64,000 nucleotides of DNA from Phyllostachys edulis. Lineage: Eukaryota; Streptophyta; Magnoliopsida; Poales; Poaceae. Made by a program: the position numbers and the translations under genes. Positions 9,821 to 21,300 of this stretch are shown one piece after another; position 1 is the stretch's first letter; each line of letters begins with the position of its first letter. The stretch covers positions 17,961,022 to 18,025,021 of the forward strand of contig CM070563.1 of the NCBI GenBank assembly GCA_036346405.1, in the 5' to 3' direction. The notes under the pieces are model-generated. The model worked only from the letters and a program-made list of their open reading frames with translations, was not told the origin of the DNA and searched no databases.

Positions 9821-11190
9821 CTGCACAAGCAAAAGCATTATTAGTAAATAGCATATGAAAAATATGAAGAGCTTATAAAAATAAGAAATGGAAGACATAA
9901 AAATTTAAAATAAAAATAGTTAAAACAACAAAAAGAAGCAAGCATAAAGGTATGATAGATAACCAACTAAAATAGTAAAGATATTTATTGATTAGCTACT
10001 ATAGTGAAAATAAACAAACCACAACTGTGGCTCAAGTTATATAATACACAGGTCCTCAGTCAGGTTGTAATAAGCTAGCATACATCCTTTTCACAAAGCT
10101 CTTGGCATACACTGGGTTAGTAAAGTTTGACACGATGCTCTAGTCCAGACAAATTGACATAATTTGCAAACCTTTTAGGGGCCTAACCTATTGAAGGGGA
10201 AAGGGATAGCTTATTCTACATGAAGTTCTCATGAAACAAGTGCTTCTACTATTGAACCAAGTGATTCTACATAATTCCAAACAAAATCTAGGAACATGAA
10301 ACAACTGCATTATACATATGTAGGACTTTGCTTTGGCCAAAAGCAATCAGACAATCCCAACTTATAAAATTAACCCAGAGGAGATTTCAAGGCTCACAAT
10401 GTTCAACTATTCTACAGTCCATGTATGAAAACATCATCTCTGCAAAAGGGAAAATATTCCGAAAAGCAGGACGACAAGTAAAATTTAAAGAACAAGTTCT
10501 AGTTAGTACCTACAACCGAAGGAAATCCTTAACCATTAGGTTTGTATAGTATAGCTCACAACTATCCTGTACTGATATAATTTGGTATTTCAGCAGCTGC
10601 ACAGGCACGACATGCGATTTATGTATAGTCTGACCTTATTGCAAGCAGAGTCTCTGTGCGATGATGAAGGTGCACAACCTTTTGAATTGTAACACACCTA
10701 ACAAGTAGCCGAGAAATATAGCAACTATAACAGAGAGCTGTAGAACAAACTATGAATAGGGTTAAAACCTGTAAAGAAATGTATAGAGCAAAAGACAGAC
10801 TATGCATAAATGAAGTGTTATTGTCTATCATTAAAAACTGACCTGATTGACCGACTCAAGAGGCTCATTAAGAGCACCACTGAATCCTCATGAACTATGA
10901 TGGAGCCAACATCTGTACACTAATGGTCTATCAGGTAGAGTAGATAAAAACTATCTTAGAGTACTAATCTCATTTCTCCTAAAACCAATTCCAGTAAGCG
11001 ATAATTCTCTTGGTGAAAAAGAATTGTCACTCTCGTACAACATCCCAGCGGCAATCCAATATCATCAATGCACATGGAACATGAAAACATTTATTGCAAT
11101 GCTCATAATAACAACCAATGATATAAAGTCCAATATAGATGTAATTAGAACATGCTAGGACACTCTTTGTTTATCTATCGGTTTGAGGAG
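9821..11190. other. AT-rich sequence, no gene recognised
   Basis: Intron-like or intergenic sequence rich in short open frames. I looked on the minus strand for further upstream RAPTOR exons and found none. It may be the remaining part of the second Helitron-like unit. Confidence 0.4.
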
Positions 11191-11194
11191 GGGG

Positions 11195-11460
11195 TATTAT
11201 CACATGTAACCCGATCAAATAGGACACTCTTTGTTTATTTATTGGTTTAATTTGGATGATATTCTTCAATACTGTATTTTACCACAGGCTAGATAAGCTT
11301 GTACATGAACCAACTTAGGGAAATGCGTGGCATGTAGATCATATAATGATGTACCGTAACCTCTCACTCGTGTGCGTTTTGAAGGCTACGATACATCGTT
11401 ATATGATCTGCACGCCACATATTTCCCCCATTTGGTTCATGTACAAGCATCTAACCTCGA
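11195..11460. repeat. Fold-back repeat 1
   Basis: An inverted repeat centred near 11376. The left arm (about 11295-11365) contains gtacatgaaccaactt, gggaaatgcgtggcatgtag and atcatataatgatgtac. The right arm (about 11385-11455) repeats these in inverted form up to ggttcatgtacaagc. The left side continues outward (gatcaaataggacactcttt) without a matching right part, so this copy is truncated relative to fold-back 2. Confidence 0.7.
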
Positions 11461-11464
11461 TATA

Positions 11465-12680
11465 TGTACTTGTTTGTGTAAATTTTCCATAATTTTATTA
11501 GCTTCGAATTTTTATCGCTCTTTCGTATAAGTGTCCTGTTTGTACAAATTTGTAAATATAGAAAATAAGCTTAAAAAATTATGAATTTTATTTTGAAGGC
11601 TCCACATGCAGTGGACTTGATTGTGTAATGTTTTGGCAATTTTATATGTGTTCTGGTATTGTCTCGAAAATTGATGATCTAGGTCGCGAAAATTTCAACT
11701 TTAGGTTTTATGATTTCATGTGACTTGGAATGTATAAAAAAAGCCTACATTGCAACTCCATTGAAGATGTTGATATACAATATGGCGCTGGAGTACACAC
11801 ATAACAACCAAAATATACGTACAAATATAACAAATCAAAATATGAATACAAATATACTCGACCAAATCGCATAACACAGGATATACGAAAGTCTAGATAA
11901 GCTTGTGCATGAACCAGAATGAAGGAGGAGGGGTATTATCACATGTAACTTGATCAAATAGGATACTCTTTGTTTATTTATCGGTTTAGTGTGGATGATG
12001 TTCTTTACACTGTATTGTATGACAGGCTAGATAAGGCTGTGCATGAACCAACCGAGGGAAATACGTGGCATGCAGATCATATAACGATGTACCGTAACCT
12101 CTGACTCATATGAGTTTTGAAGGCTATGGTACATCGTTATATGATCTGCACGTCACGCATTTCCCTCGGTTGGTTCATGCACAATCTAATCTAGCCTGTC
12201 ATACAATACAGATCATCCACGACAAACTGATAATTTGACAAAGATTGTCCTATTTAACGATGTGTGCTACTAGTCTCCGCGGAGCCATAGCGAGTGCCCC
12301 TTATCTCAAGGCTGCCCACGGTGGCGGTGAGTGTAGAAGTTGTCCATGTCCTGCGATTTTCATGATGTAAGTGGATCGTACAGTAAGAAATGTAACAATG
12401 ATGCAAATTGTATATAACTCACGTCTTCGATACCGAGTACGGCTGGTCGGCCTGATACGCTTCGACGTCGGCCTGATACCCAAGACCGGCCGACATATAA
12501 AATTGACGAAACATTACACAATCAAGTCAACTGCGTGAGGAACCTTCAAAATAAAATTCATAATTTTTTTAGCTCATTTTCTATATTTACAAATTCATAC
12601 AAACAGGACACTTCTACGAAAGAGCGATAAAAATTCTGAACGAATAAAATTATAGAAAATTTACACAAACAAGTACACGG
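11465..12680. repeat. Large inverted repeat pair (~190-bp arms)
   Basis: 11465-11655 and 12490-12680 are inverted copies. The left arm runs through acttgtttgtgtaaattttc, tttttatcgctctttcgta and cttgattgtgtaatg; the right arm gives the reverse complement of the same words. The arms enclose the second fold-back repeat and about 430 bp of AT-rich sequence. A third, direct partial copy of the inner end follows at about 12684-12750. Confidence 0.7.
11952..12258. repeat. Fold-back repeat 2 (~310 bp, ~150-bp arms)
   Basis: A long hairpin centred near 12107. The left arm reads from tgatcaaataggatactctt through ggctagataaggctgtgcat to cagatcatataacgatgtac. The right arm returns the reverse complement, ending at attgtcctattta. 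It is a fuller relative of fold-back 1 about 700 bp upstream in the same orientation. Size and shape are those of a fold-back MITE, though no clean target duplication was seen. Confidence 0.7.
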
Positions 12681-12689
12681 TATCAGGAG

Positions 12690-13052
12690 GCTCCACAAAA
12701 AATTTCATAATTTTTTGGACTCGTTTGCTATATTTTAAAATTTCTCCAAATTTCAGACTAACCTAATTAACCTAACCTAACTAACCCTAACTTAATTAAC
12801 TAACCCTATCCTAATTAACACAACTACTGCTAACCTAGCTACTGGCTCATGGTGGCCATGTGCCCACGGCTGGCGCATGGCCACCGTGCGCCAGCGGGGC
12901 GTCGTGGCGGTGAGGGGTGGGCAGGCGGGGCACGTGGCGGCATGGGAGCCGCTGGCGCACGGTGCGCTAGCGGTGCTATTTTTGTAAATACATGCATGCA
13001 TGGTCATTTCTGCAAATACGGTTTCAAAACCAGCCATGTGTGCCAAAAATTC
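12690..13052. other. Spacer with telomere-like words and a GC-rich tract
   Basis: 12765-12840 has degenerate ctaaccctaac-like words (not a true telomere array). 12840-12980 is GC-rich with an internal inverted pair, ctggcgcatggccaccgtgc against nearby ggtggccatg words. No gene is recognised; the short open frames on both strands are compositional. Confidence 0.4.
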
Positions 13053-14038
13053 TGCAGCTGAGCTAACATGCCAGGCACACGTACGTGGTATATCTTGTTG
13101 AATGCAAGGATTAAGATTCTAAGGCGTGGCTAGTAATGAGTGTAGCAGCGAGGACTGTAGCTGGGACGGGAATATCTACATAGCAAGTAACAGGAGTTAC
13201 AAAAGGATTAAGGTACTATATAGTGGGGGTCTACAGTACTAATACAACATGTATACAAAAACCGGTAGATGTTGATGTAGAACTACTTACTGGGTTGACT
13301 AAAGCTGAAGCTGTCTGTAAGAATGGAACAAAGCAGGTAGTTAGTTAAAAAGAGACGGTATGACAGGTTGGTAACTCTTTTTTTACTGTAAGATGGTAAG
13401 TACTTCGGATTGTAAGAGGGCAGTTCGTTATACCTAAGATCGTGTTGTTTTGTATGGAGTGCTTATGTCACTTCGTCGATGAACTTTGTCGTTGATGTTG
13501 GTGACCTTGTCTTCTTAGCTGGTGGCTCAAGCGTAGAATAGGAAGTCGGTGATGTGTAGGCCTATGTAATTAATGGATGCGTATTGTTATGTTGTAGTAA
13601 ATAGTAAGAATTAACTTATGTAATGCGTCGTGTAACTGGTTAAGAGAATATGTCTTTTACCTGCAAGCGTCTGTTGAGTTTTGTCAATTGGTATGACAGA
13701 GCTCTGAGGGTTCGCCTTCTGAATTCGCTGGTTTGTACAGGAGAAGTGGTACAGTTGGTGTTAGAGAGGAGGAAAAAATGACTATCAATCTATTATGTAT
13801 GATGATATACACAGTTTTGTGACGGTAGCAAAGCTTGAACAAATATATATGGCCTATATCTATTTTTTTTTCTTTGTTGGAGGATTTGTTTCTTCTGACT
13901 ACTGTTATGTATTAAATCTAGTTGTTGGTAGTGTACCGTAAAGTTTATTTTTGATTGCAAGTTTAGGAACGATATTTGAAAAGTGGCAGCGCTATAAGAG
14001 AATAAAAAGGTGCGTGCAGAAGCAATGTTGATGAAACA
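13053..14038 (+). repeat. Direct repeat, copy 2 of 2 (~0.99 kb)
   Basis: Same orientation and content as 2133-3094, with small indels (for example an extra gatgaactttgtcgtt near 13480). Homology stops abruptly at gatgaaaca; the following cggcagtttctc is unrelated to what follows copy 1. Confidence 0.7.
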
Positions 14039-14499
14039 CGGCAGTTTCTCACGTAACTAACGTGAGAGTGGTTATTGGTGCATCTGGCAACTTATGATAG
14101 TTGATTAAGAGACATGATGATTAAAGACTCAACGAAGAAATGTGCATGGAGACATAAGGTGCCTTCAACAACATTAACTACGACCCCTTCAATAGCTATA
14201 AGGGGTAGCCCACATATTCCATAAAAAAAGCAATACGTTCTCAATACATCCATATCCATTAGAGGTGGCCAAATGGGCCGTGCCGGCCCGAGGCGCAACA
14301 CTGTTGATCCGGTCTAGGTACGGCATGGCCCACACTGTTCATAGGCCGTACCGGCCCGACACGAAGGCCAGTGCCGTGCTTGAGCCGCTACCCTAGCACG
14401 GTGAGCTACTGACATGGCACACACAAGTGTCGAAATTTATGCCGAACAAGGCACAAGCCCAAAGACGCCCATCTGCCCACATGCGGAGAGGCCGAGCAG

Positions 14500-14930
14500 T
14501 AGGCCTTGAGGGAGCGCTAGGAGGGAGGTAGGAGGAGCAGCAAGTCGGCGAGGGAGGGAGGGAGGGAGCCAGGGGAGGCGGCGCTGGCATGGAGGGAGGA
14601 GAATGTGGTGGGGCCGGCTCAAGAAGGAGGGAGCTAGGAGGAGGAGGAGAGGAGAGGAGGTGGGGGAGGAGGGGGCGACGCCAACTGGGAAGGAGGAGGA
14701 GGCATCGATGTGGAGGGAGGAGAAGGCGGTGGGGCCGGCTTCGGAAGTTGGGAGCGGGAGGAGGAGGAGGAGAAGAGGAGAGAAGAGGAGGTTGTGGAGG
14801 AGGAGGGGGTGACGCCGATGTGGAGGGGCGTGGCGCACTCAGGCACACTACCGCACAAGCGAGCAGGCCGGCATGGGGCACACGAAGTGGGACAAAAGGG
14901 GGGTAGGGGCATGGGCAGGCGGGCTGATGG
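14500..14930. repeat. Purine-rich low-complexity tract
   Basis: Long runs of gga/gag trinucleotides inside the hAT 5' region. They create long open frames on both strands (Gly/Glu/Arg on plus, Pro/Ser/Leu on minus) with no domain, so I do not call genes here. Two halves (about 14585-14700 and 14705-14820) look like diverged copies of one unit containing tggggccggct. Confidence 0.7.
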
Positions 14931-15085
14931 CTAGTCAGTGGGCCGCAACGGGCTCGTGCCTGGCACGACTGACTAGAATAAGCCCGTTGGGCATTTTTTG
15001 CTCCTTTTTTTTTACTGTTTTTGACCGTTTGGTCTTTAAAAAATAGCAAATTTTTTTTTTTCAAAAAATCCTCAATTTTTTTTTC

Positions 15086-15093
15086 TATAAATA
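15086..15093 (+). promoter_or_regulatory. TATA box of the hAT transposase gene
   Basis: tataaata, followed by a C-rich and TC-rich leader (ccccccccctcattcagc and so on), about 280 bp upstream of the transposase ATG at 15373. This is the expected spacing for a plant promoter with a leader, possibly containing an intron ending at ttttgcag (15363). Confidence 0.5.
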
Positions 15094-15372
15094 GCCACCA
15101 TACCCCCCCCCCTCATTCAGCACTCATCTATTCCTCAATCTCTCTTTCAAATTCTACTGTGCAAATTCAAATTCATTGTGAGATAATTTGGCAAAATTCA
15201 AAAAAACTTTGCCAAAATTTGGAAATTTCAATTTTCGGTAGTAAGTCAGTATTTTCGGCAGCAAGTCAGCAAAAGAGGTACAATTCTATTTTTTGCATAC
15301 TTTTATTTTTAGTATTTGTTATGCTAAGATGAAAGTAATAATAGTGTTAATTTCGATTTTGCAGTTTTCATT

Positions 15373-16440
15373 ATGGACAGTTACGACAACTTTGCTTTTG
15401 GTGATTACGGACTTTCACCGGAGGAAGTTGCATCCTTGGAGGCTGTTGTGGCTGCGTCAAGCCAACCGGAGTTCTTACTGGAAGGGCAAGGCGGAGTTCC
15501 GTCACTAGGCTCCACGACAGCATCTTCGTTGGTGACCACCTGAGCAAAGAGGCTGAGGTCGTCTACATCGGGAGTGTGGGAAAATTTCAAAAGGACAACC
15601 AAGCTAGACGCATAGGGAAATCAGGTACTGTATGCTACTTGCAAAACTTATCGCAATGAATTGTCTACAAGGTCTACAGGTGGAACGAGACACTTGCTTA
15701 GACATGCTACAAGATGTAAGACCAAGCAAGGATTAGTAATGAGGCAGACACAGCTGCAGTTTAACCTCGATAGTACAGTATGTAGCTGGGACTATGATCC
15801 TAAGGTAGCCCGTCAATATCTCGTCCTTTAATTGCTTCTAAAGATTTACCGTTTGGCTTTCAGGAGTCTACTGCTTTCCAAAATTACATTAGGACTGCGC
15901 ATAATCCTAGATTTTATGCCATTTCTAGACAGACACCAACTAGGGATCTAGTAAAATACTACAATGAATGCCGTAATAAAAAATGAAACTATTTATTACG
16001 TGTACATTTTCGGTGGCCCTGACCTCGGACATATGGAGTGGTCGGGCTAGGGAGGATTTTCTTAGTGTAGTTGCTCATTATGTTAATGATGACTGGGTAA
16101 CAAAGAAAAGAATTATAGGTTTGAAATTAATTGATGTAGCACACATGGGTGAGAATATTGCGGAATATATTATCAAAGTTGTGGAAGACTTTGGTCTTAC
16201 AAACAAAATATTATTAATTACTTTAGACAATGCCGCTTCGAACTCTAGGGCTATGTATATTCTTACTCCAGTGTTGAGTACATACGCCAATTCCTTCTTG
16301 CTACATCAGCGATGCCCTTGTCATATTATTAACCTTATAGTCAAATGTGGTTTGAAGAGATTGAATATGTATATTAAAGTTCATAGCATCATTCAAATTC
16401 AAATGTGGTTTGAAGATGTTGAATATGTAATAAGTCAATA
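15373..16440 (+). pseudogene. hAT transposase (BED zinc finger + RNase H-like domain), broken
   Basis: The frame from 15373 gives MDSYDNFAFGDYGLSPEEVA, then a stop. It continues as SGVWENFKRTTKLDA, another stop, then YATCKTYRNELST and GGTRHLLRHATRC, which is a BED zinc-finger remnant. After further stops, PFGFQESTAFQNYIRTA and FYAISRQTPTRDLVKYYNEC mark the middle domain. The frame from 15983 gives VALTSDIWSGRAREDFLSVV and LLITLDNAASNSRA, the two catalytic-Asp regions of the hAT RNase H-like fold. It ends in HQRCPCHIINLIV. At least three stops and one frame change are present, and the C-terminal dimerisation domain is absent. It is a dead copy. A protein of this class cuts the element's ends in the nucleus. 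Confidence 0.85.
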
Positions 16441-16450
16441 GCATCATTCA

Positions 16451-17165
16451 TTGTTCAAATTCAAGTTCATCGATTCAGAACATTCCCATTATATTCTCGT
16501 ACAAATACTCGGTGTGTCCACAACAATAAATGGTCTTCATTTTGATAGTGTTCTCATATTATTTTTTCGGATAAGCTTGATAAGAAACCCTGTGTTTCGA
16601 TCATCAACAGTCATCCAGTGTGAAGAAGAAAGTATAGAGTTGATCAACCCATTTTCTACTGTAGAATTAGAGTTGGGATTAAAGAGCTGTGAGAAAAATA
16701 TAACTCGTGGCCCAGATGGAATCCCTGTCAGTTTCTACAAACATTTCTGGAGTCAGCTGAAAGTTTTAATGAAAGAGATGTAGCGGAACTTGATTCAAAG
16801 AGGTTAAACTATGGGGTCACTGTACTGATACCAAAGCAAAAAGAAGTCAGTGTCATCGGACCAGACCTATTTGCTTGTTAAATTTGAACTTCAGGATCAT
16901 TTCCTAAGTGATACCCAACATATCGACAAAAAGGTTGTTGCTACAGTGATTAGCCCAAACAGCTTTTATTCCAGGGAGATTTATACTTAACGGGGATGGT
17001 GATGCTACAAGAAATTTTGTATGAATTAAAAATAACAAAGCAGCCAGGGGTTGTGCTGAAACTGGATTTCGAGAAGCCTATGCCAAAGTGCGGGGGTGGC
17101 CCAGGCACCCAGCGAGAATCCACACATGACTTCTTGGAACACACACATAGCAAGAAGATGAACAG
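16451..17165 (+). pseudogene. LINE (L1-type) reverse transcriptase fragment
   Basis: 16625-16783 encodes INPFSTVELELGLKSCEKN and TRGPDGIPVSFYKHFWSQL, the start of an L1-type RT domain (APGPDGF...FYK.FW). Frameshifted pieces follow: PKQKEVSVIGP-like residues and a CLLN/FRII region. From 16996 come VMLQEILYELKITKQPGVVL and KLDFEKP, close to the ...LKLDFEKAYD motif that carries the first catalytic Asp; here the AYD is replaced. The piece ends abruptly near 17090. No endonuclease domain or poly-A tail was found. Confidence 0.8.
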
Positions 17166-17301
17166 AGACTACTCTTTTTAGCCGGCCGGCAAACTCCCCT
17201 AGCCGAACGACGCTTTCTGTTTGTTCTCACACATATTCCATAACCCATACAAGAATTAAAGAGGCAGACATGCGTCTCAAGACGTGCAGCTCATCAATAC
17301 C

Positions 17302-17488
17302 GAAACTCACGCCACTATCACTCACTAATTCCTGCATGTATAGCTACTTAATGCACACATGCAACATGTCTGAGTTACTACCACCTACTAATTCCTGCAT
17401 ATATAGCTACTTAATGTACATATGCAACATGCAGAAACTCACGTCACTACCACCCACTAATTCCTGCATGTATAGCTACTTAATGCAC
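17302..17488. repeat. Tandem repeat, three units of about 66 bp
   Basis: Three direct units share cactaattcctgcatgtat, agctacttaatgcacacatg and caacatg-aaactcacg. The ctaattcctgca word starts at 17325, 17388 and 17457. A partial fourth unit (ctatagctacttaa) follows at about 17497. The open frame across it is a consequence of the repeat. Confidence 0.85.
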
Positions 17489-17559
17489 GGCAAACTCTAT
17501 AGCTACTTAAGTAGGCTTGTTGATGTGGTGGATGGTAGTTTGCATTAAATGCTTTAATT

Positions 17560-18190
17560 TTTTGATTAACAAGCTTCAAATAACCATGTTTTCTAAATCA
17601 TGTATTCGATTTGTGATTTGTTTGAACCGTTGTATTCCTTGTGATTCAATCAACAAAAACGACCCATATTAGCTATATTTTGGTGCAAAAAAATTTAGAT
17701 GCCATGTGCGAAATTTTAGTAATCTTTTTGTCTATTGGCATGGTTGCAATCCAAACATCTCTAGTTTGCCAAAGTTTTGGTCATGCCCTGATTTTGGTAT
17801 TACCAAAATTTTGGTTTAGCTATTTAGGGTCACAGACCAAACAGGCGAGAGGTGTTCATAGACAACCATGTTAGAACTATTCTGGAGGTATATAGAACTA
17901 TTCTCATTAATTCATGTTTGAGGTGTTTTTTTGGTATGCAATTGTTTTTATCATTTACCAGAAGGTGTTCATAGATCTTTTTGGCGAGAGGTGGATTCCG
18001 TTTAACGAATTCATAGTCGATCCAAGCTCGATCCCGACGGATTCCATTTCCTCGGAAGGGTGCATTTCAACCCCAAATTTTCCCTCGAGTAACTGTTGAC
18101 TTTGCCATTTCTCCAGATAAAAAACTCGTACATTGGGGGATCAAAGACTTCATGCACAAACAAAAAGACTAGCTCGATCGGCATTTAGAA
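17560..18190. other. Non-coding stretch with MITE-like remnants
   Basis: 17735-17845 contains gcatggttgcaatccaaaca, ttttggtattaccaaaattt and gggtcacagaccaaacaggc, words found at the ends of small grass DNA transposons. gtgttcataga occurs twice (17849 and 17967). No gene is recognised. Confidence 0.35.
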
Positions 18191-18255
18191 ATCGCAACTA
18201 CTATGCCAGCGATAGTTAATGCATGCGTTGGTGCCTCCAGCTAGCGCTACGTTCT

Positions 18256-18263
18256 TATATAAG
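18256..18263 (+). promoter_or_regulatory. TATA box for the small spliced gene
   Basis: tatataag, about 100 bp upstream of the ATG at 18359. This is a normal TATA-to-start distance for a plant gene with a short leader. Confidence 0.5.
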
Positions 18264-18358
18264 CAGCAGTACGTAACGGCAACTAGTGCTACGCACGACC
18301 TCACGGATCGAATTGCGATCAGGCTCATTGGTTCTTCAGGATTCTCAAGCGTGCAGCC

Positions 18359-21300
18359 ATGGCTAGTAACCCAGTCCCTCGAGTCAATCCAGTACCACAA
18401 CGCGGTAAGTATATATGCATGCTGGAAACTGCATATGCATTCATGTATATATCTTGTGTCCTAACCATGAATCGTCGATTCGGAATCATGTTTTGTTCAT
18501 GCACAAACTCTAGGATCTATTGGATCCTCTAGTTGAACATAGATGCAAAGTATACTTGCATAAGCATTTGTGTCATATCCAATGCCTCTGGCTCGGAGAA
18601 GTATGAATAACCCATCGGCATTTTGCATATAGCTTCTCGATCAGTTTGTAAACTCCTGTGTGCAAATTAATGTTGAGATCTCACTATATGCAGTGTCTAG
18701 CTTAGAAATCGGTGCATGTGTGCTCACTAACCGTACTTTCCATGCACAGGTGGGATTGTGGAACAAGATCGGGAGACCACGGGCGTTGCTTCCGCTTCAA
18801 ACAGTGTAGCTCGTTCCGTCTCCGGTAAGCCTTTCACCCTACTCTTCGTGTCATATCATTTTCCTCGCTTCCGCAAGCACTTTAGCCTAGATAGTGTAGC
18901 TCCAGAGCCTATGTAGCGCCGCCGCCGTAGCTGTAGCAGTTCCAGAGCGCCGTTGAGTGTGCCGCCGCGATAGTTATCATCTCCATACCAAGTAGATGCT
19001 CACCTGCCACTACTACACAAAGGATCATTACAAACGGTTCTAAACCATCATCACTGATGGTTTCTGAACCGTCTAAATTTATGTATCTGTGATAACAGGT
19101 GGTTATCACAGACGGTTTATGAGTCGTCTGTGATAAATCACAACATAGATGGTTTTTTGGTCGAAGCCGTCTGTGAAGGCTTACTATCACAGACGGTATG
19201 TCGGTTTATGAGCCGTCTGTGATAAGTCACAACACAGACTGTTTTTTGGTCGAAACCGTCTGTGAAGGCCTACTATCACAGAAGACGTGTACAAAAAACA
19301 GTTTGTGATACGTCGGCCAGCGACGAGCTTCACCCAAGCCACCCATGGCGTTCCCTGCATCACTCATCTACTTTTGAGCATGGCAAGTCCATACCATTTA
19401 TCTTGTTGAACCTACATTTCAAATACAAAGTATTTTAGTTTCAATTATTACTTGCACGCTTATTATTATTTACGAAATGCTACATTAAATATTGATATCT
19501 AGTTATGCCAAAGTTTGATTATCATTATGAATACCCTTCCTTGTTTGTTGATACCCTTTGTACCTTGTAGCCTTAAGGATATTTATTACATGAGTAAAAT
19601 CTCCCGTTGATTAAATGAACATGACTATTGGTTATGCTTAGACACTGCTAAGTAATTGAACATGAATAGGACACGAACATTGCTACAACAAGAACTTAGA
19701 TACATTCGAACCGTAGTGCGGTAACATTGGTTATCACTGGAAACAAGACAAATGTATTTATAAATGATTGAGACTTGGGCAAGTGGTTGATTGAGATCGG
19801 TGCTATGTGCACATAGTGGGTTGGTGGATTGTCTCGCCTGAGTTGATTAAGGATTGAATCATGTGTCCCATTCACACCTACTAAGCCATACAACCACTAG
19901 TTTAGTATAAAATAGACGTGACCAATTACTTTATTTAGCCTCGGCATGAAAACCCGCTCCCCTAGTTATTAGCATTCGAGAAGGGCGCGACTCCCCAACA
20001 ACAGAGGGTCCCTTATTGAAAATGTACCTGGCAAAGGGGATTCTAGGGAGGACACTGTCCCAGTGTTGAGGGAGTTACCTGCCAGAGCGGGTCTAGTGTC
20101 TAGTCTAGGTATTGGAAACAACCTTGTTATGATCGTCTTTGTTGCATGCCCAAGGAAGCGTGTCATGACCGACATTATGAGATTGATCAAATCTCGTGGG
20201 TAAAGTTGTACAACCTCTGTAGAGAGTTAAAAATTTATTCGAATAGCTGTGTCCCTGGTTATGGGCATTATGAAGAAAGTCTCACTAGTTAGTTTTATTA
20301 AATTAAAATTGTGAACTTTAACATTATCGATGATCGGAACACAGAGTTCCCTATCGAGCTTACCCAGGCAAATGATATCAGAGCATAATCTAAACGAAGA
20401 CCCTTTATTGCTCGAATGATCTTAGTGTATATCAAGATGTTTGATGATGAACTTGAATATGTTACAGAATACGTGGGATATCCCCTTTATAGTTATTGAA
20501 TGGGTGACAGTTAATGCCGCTAACTTGTGTGTGTTCGTGTTCCCGACTAACTTGTACGTGCATGCAAACACTCGTCGTGGTGAACCCGCAGCCTCCGCAC
20601 CAGTACAATGCACACCATGTAGGTGCATCCTGCAAATTTCAACTCTTAATTGATTATAGATTAGGAGAAATAAAATTAACAGCTTCCACTGCAGCACAGT
20701 AGCTCCGCCGCTATCTCGCCCGCCGTCGCGTTGTTGCCTCGGGCCACCTCTCGACGCGCCGCCACAGCCGTTAGCTTCGTCGTAGCCCCTACATCCCATT
20801 TTGCACCTCCTAGGTGACCGCTGAGCTCCGCCTCGCTAGCGACGAGCTTCACCCAAGTCAGCCATGGCGTTCCCCTGTGTCACTCATCCACATTTGAGCA
20901 CAACAAGTCCATACCATTTATCTTGTTGAACCTACAGTTCAAATACATAGTATTTTAGTTTCAATTCTTACTTGCACACTTATTATTATTTACGAAACAC
21001 TACATTAAATATTGATATCTAGTTATGCCAAAGTTTGATTATCATTATGAATCCTTCCTTGTTTGTTGATACCCTCTGTACCTTGTCCCTTCCTTGAATG
21101 GGTGACAGTTAATGCCACTAACTTGTGTGTGTTCATGTTCCCGACTAACTTGTACGTGCATGCAAACACTTGTGGTGAATCCGCAGCCTCCGCACCAGTA
21201 CAATGCACAACATGTAGGTGCATCCTGCAAATTTCAACTCTTAATTGATTATAGATTAGGAGAAATAAAATTAACAGTTTTCAATTATTAGTATCTTTTA

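Larger units (their letters stand above)
14260..16440 (+). mobile_element. hAT transposon, 5' part (decayed)
   Basis: It begins at tagaggtggccaaatgggcc, a terminus typical of grass hAT elements (TAGRGGTGGCAAA...GGGCC), followed by GC-rich ggcacggc/gccgtaccggcc words. A promoter-like region and a BED/hAT transposase relic follow. No matching inverted terminus is seen downstream, where a LINE fragment takes over near 16450, so the 3' end is lost. A 58-bp segment of the coding region is tandemly duplicated at 16342-16457. Confidence 0.7.

Noticed and set aside
12775..12840. Telomere-like ctaaccctaac words
   Set aside because: The words are irregular (mixed aaccta, aattaac and ccctaa) and short; not a telomeric or interstitial telomeric array.
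2133..14038. Interpretation of the direct-repeat pair as LTRs of one complete retrotransposon
   Set aside because: No PBS after the first copy, no PPT before the second, no matching TSD, and no gag or pol between; kept as an unexplained repeat.
14393..15064. A 223-residue minus-strand open frame and several overlapping plus frames
   Set aside because: They lie on a gga/gag low-complexity tract inside the hAT element; the products are Pro/Ser or Gly/Glu/Arg repeats.
20422..20799. 125-residue minus-strand frame across a duplicated segment
   Set aside because: The same region is also open on the plus strand, the second copy breaks the frame, and no domain is seen.
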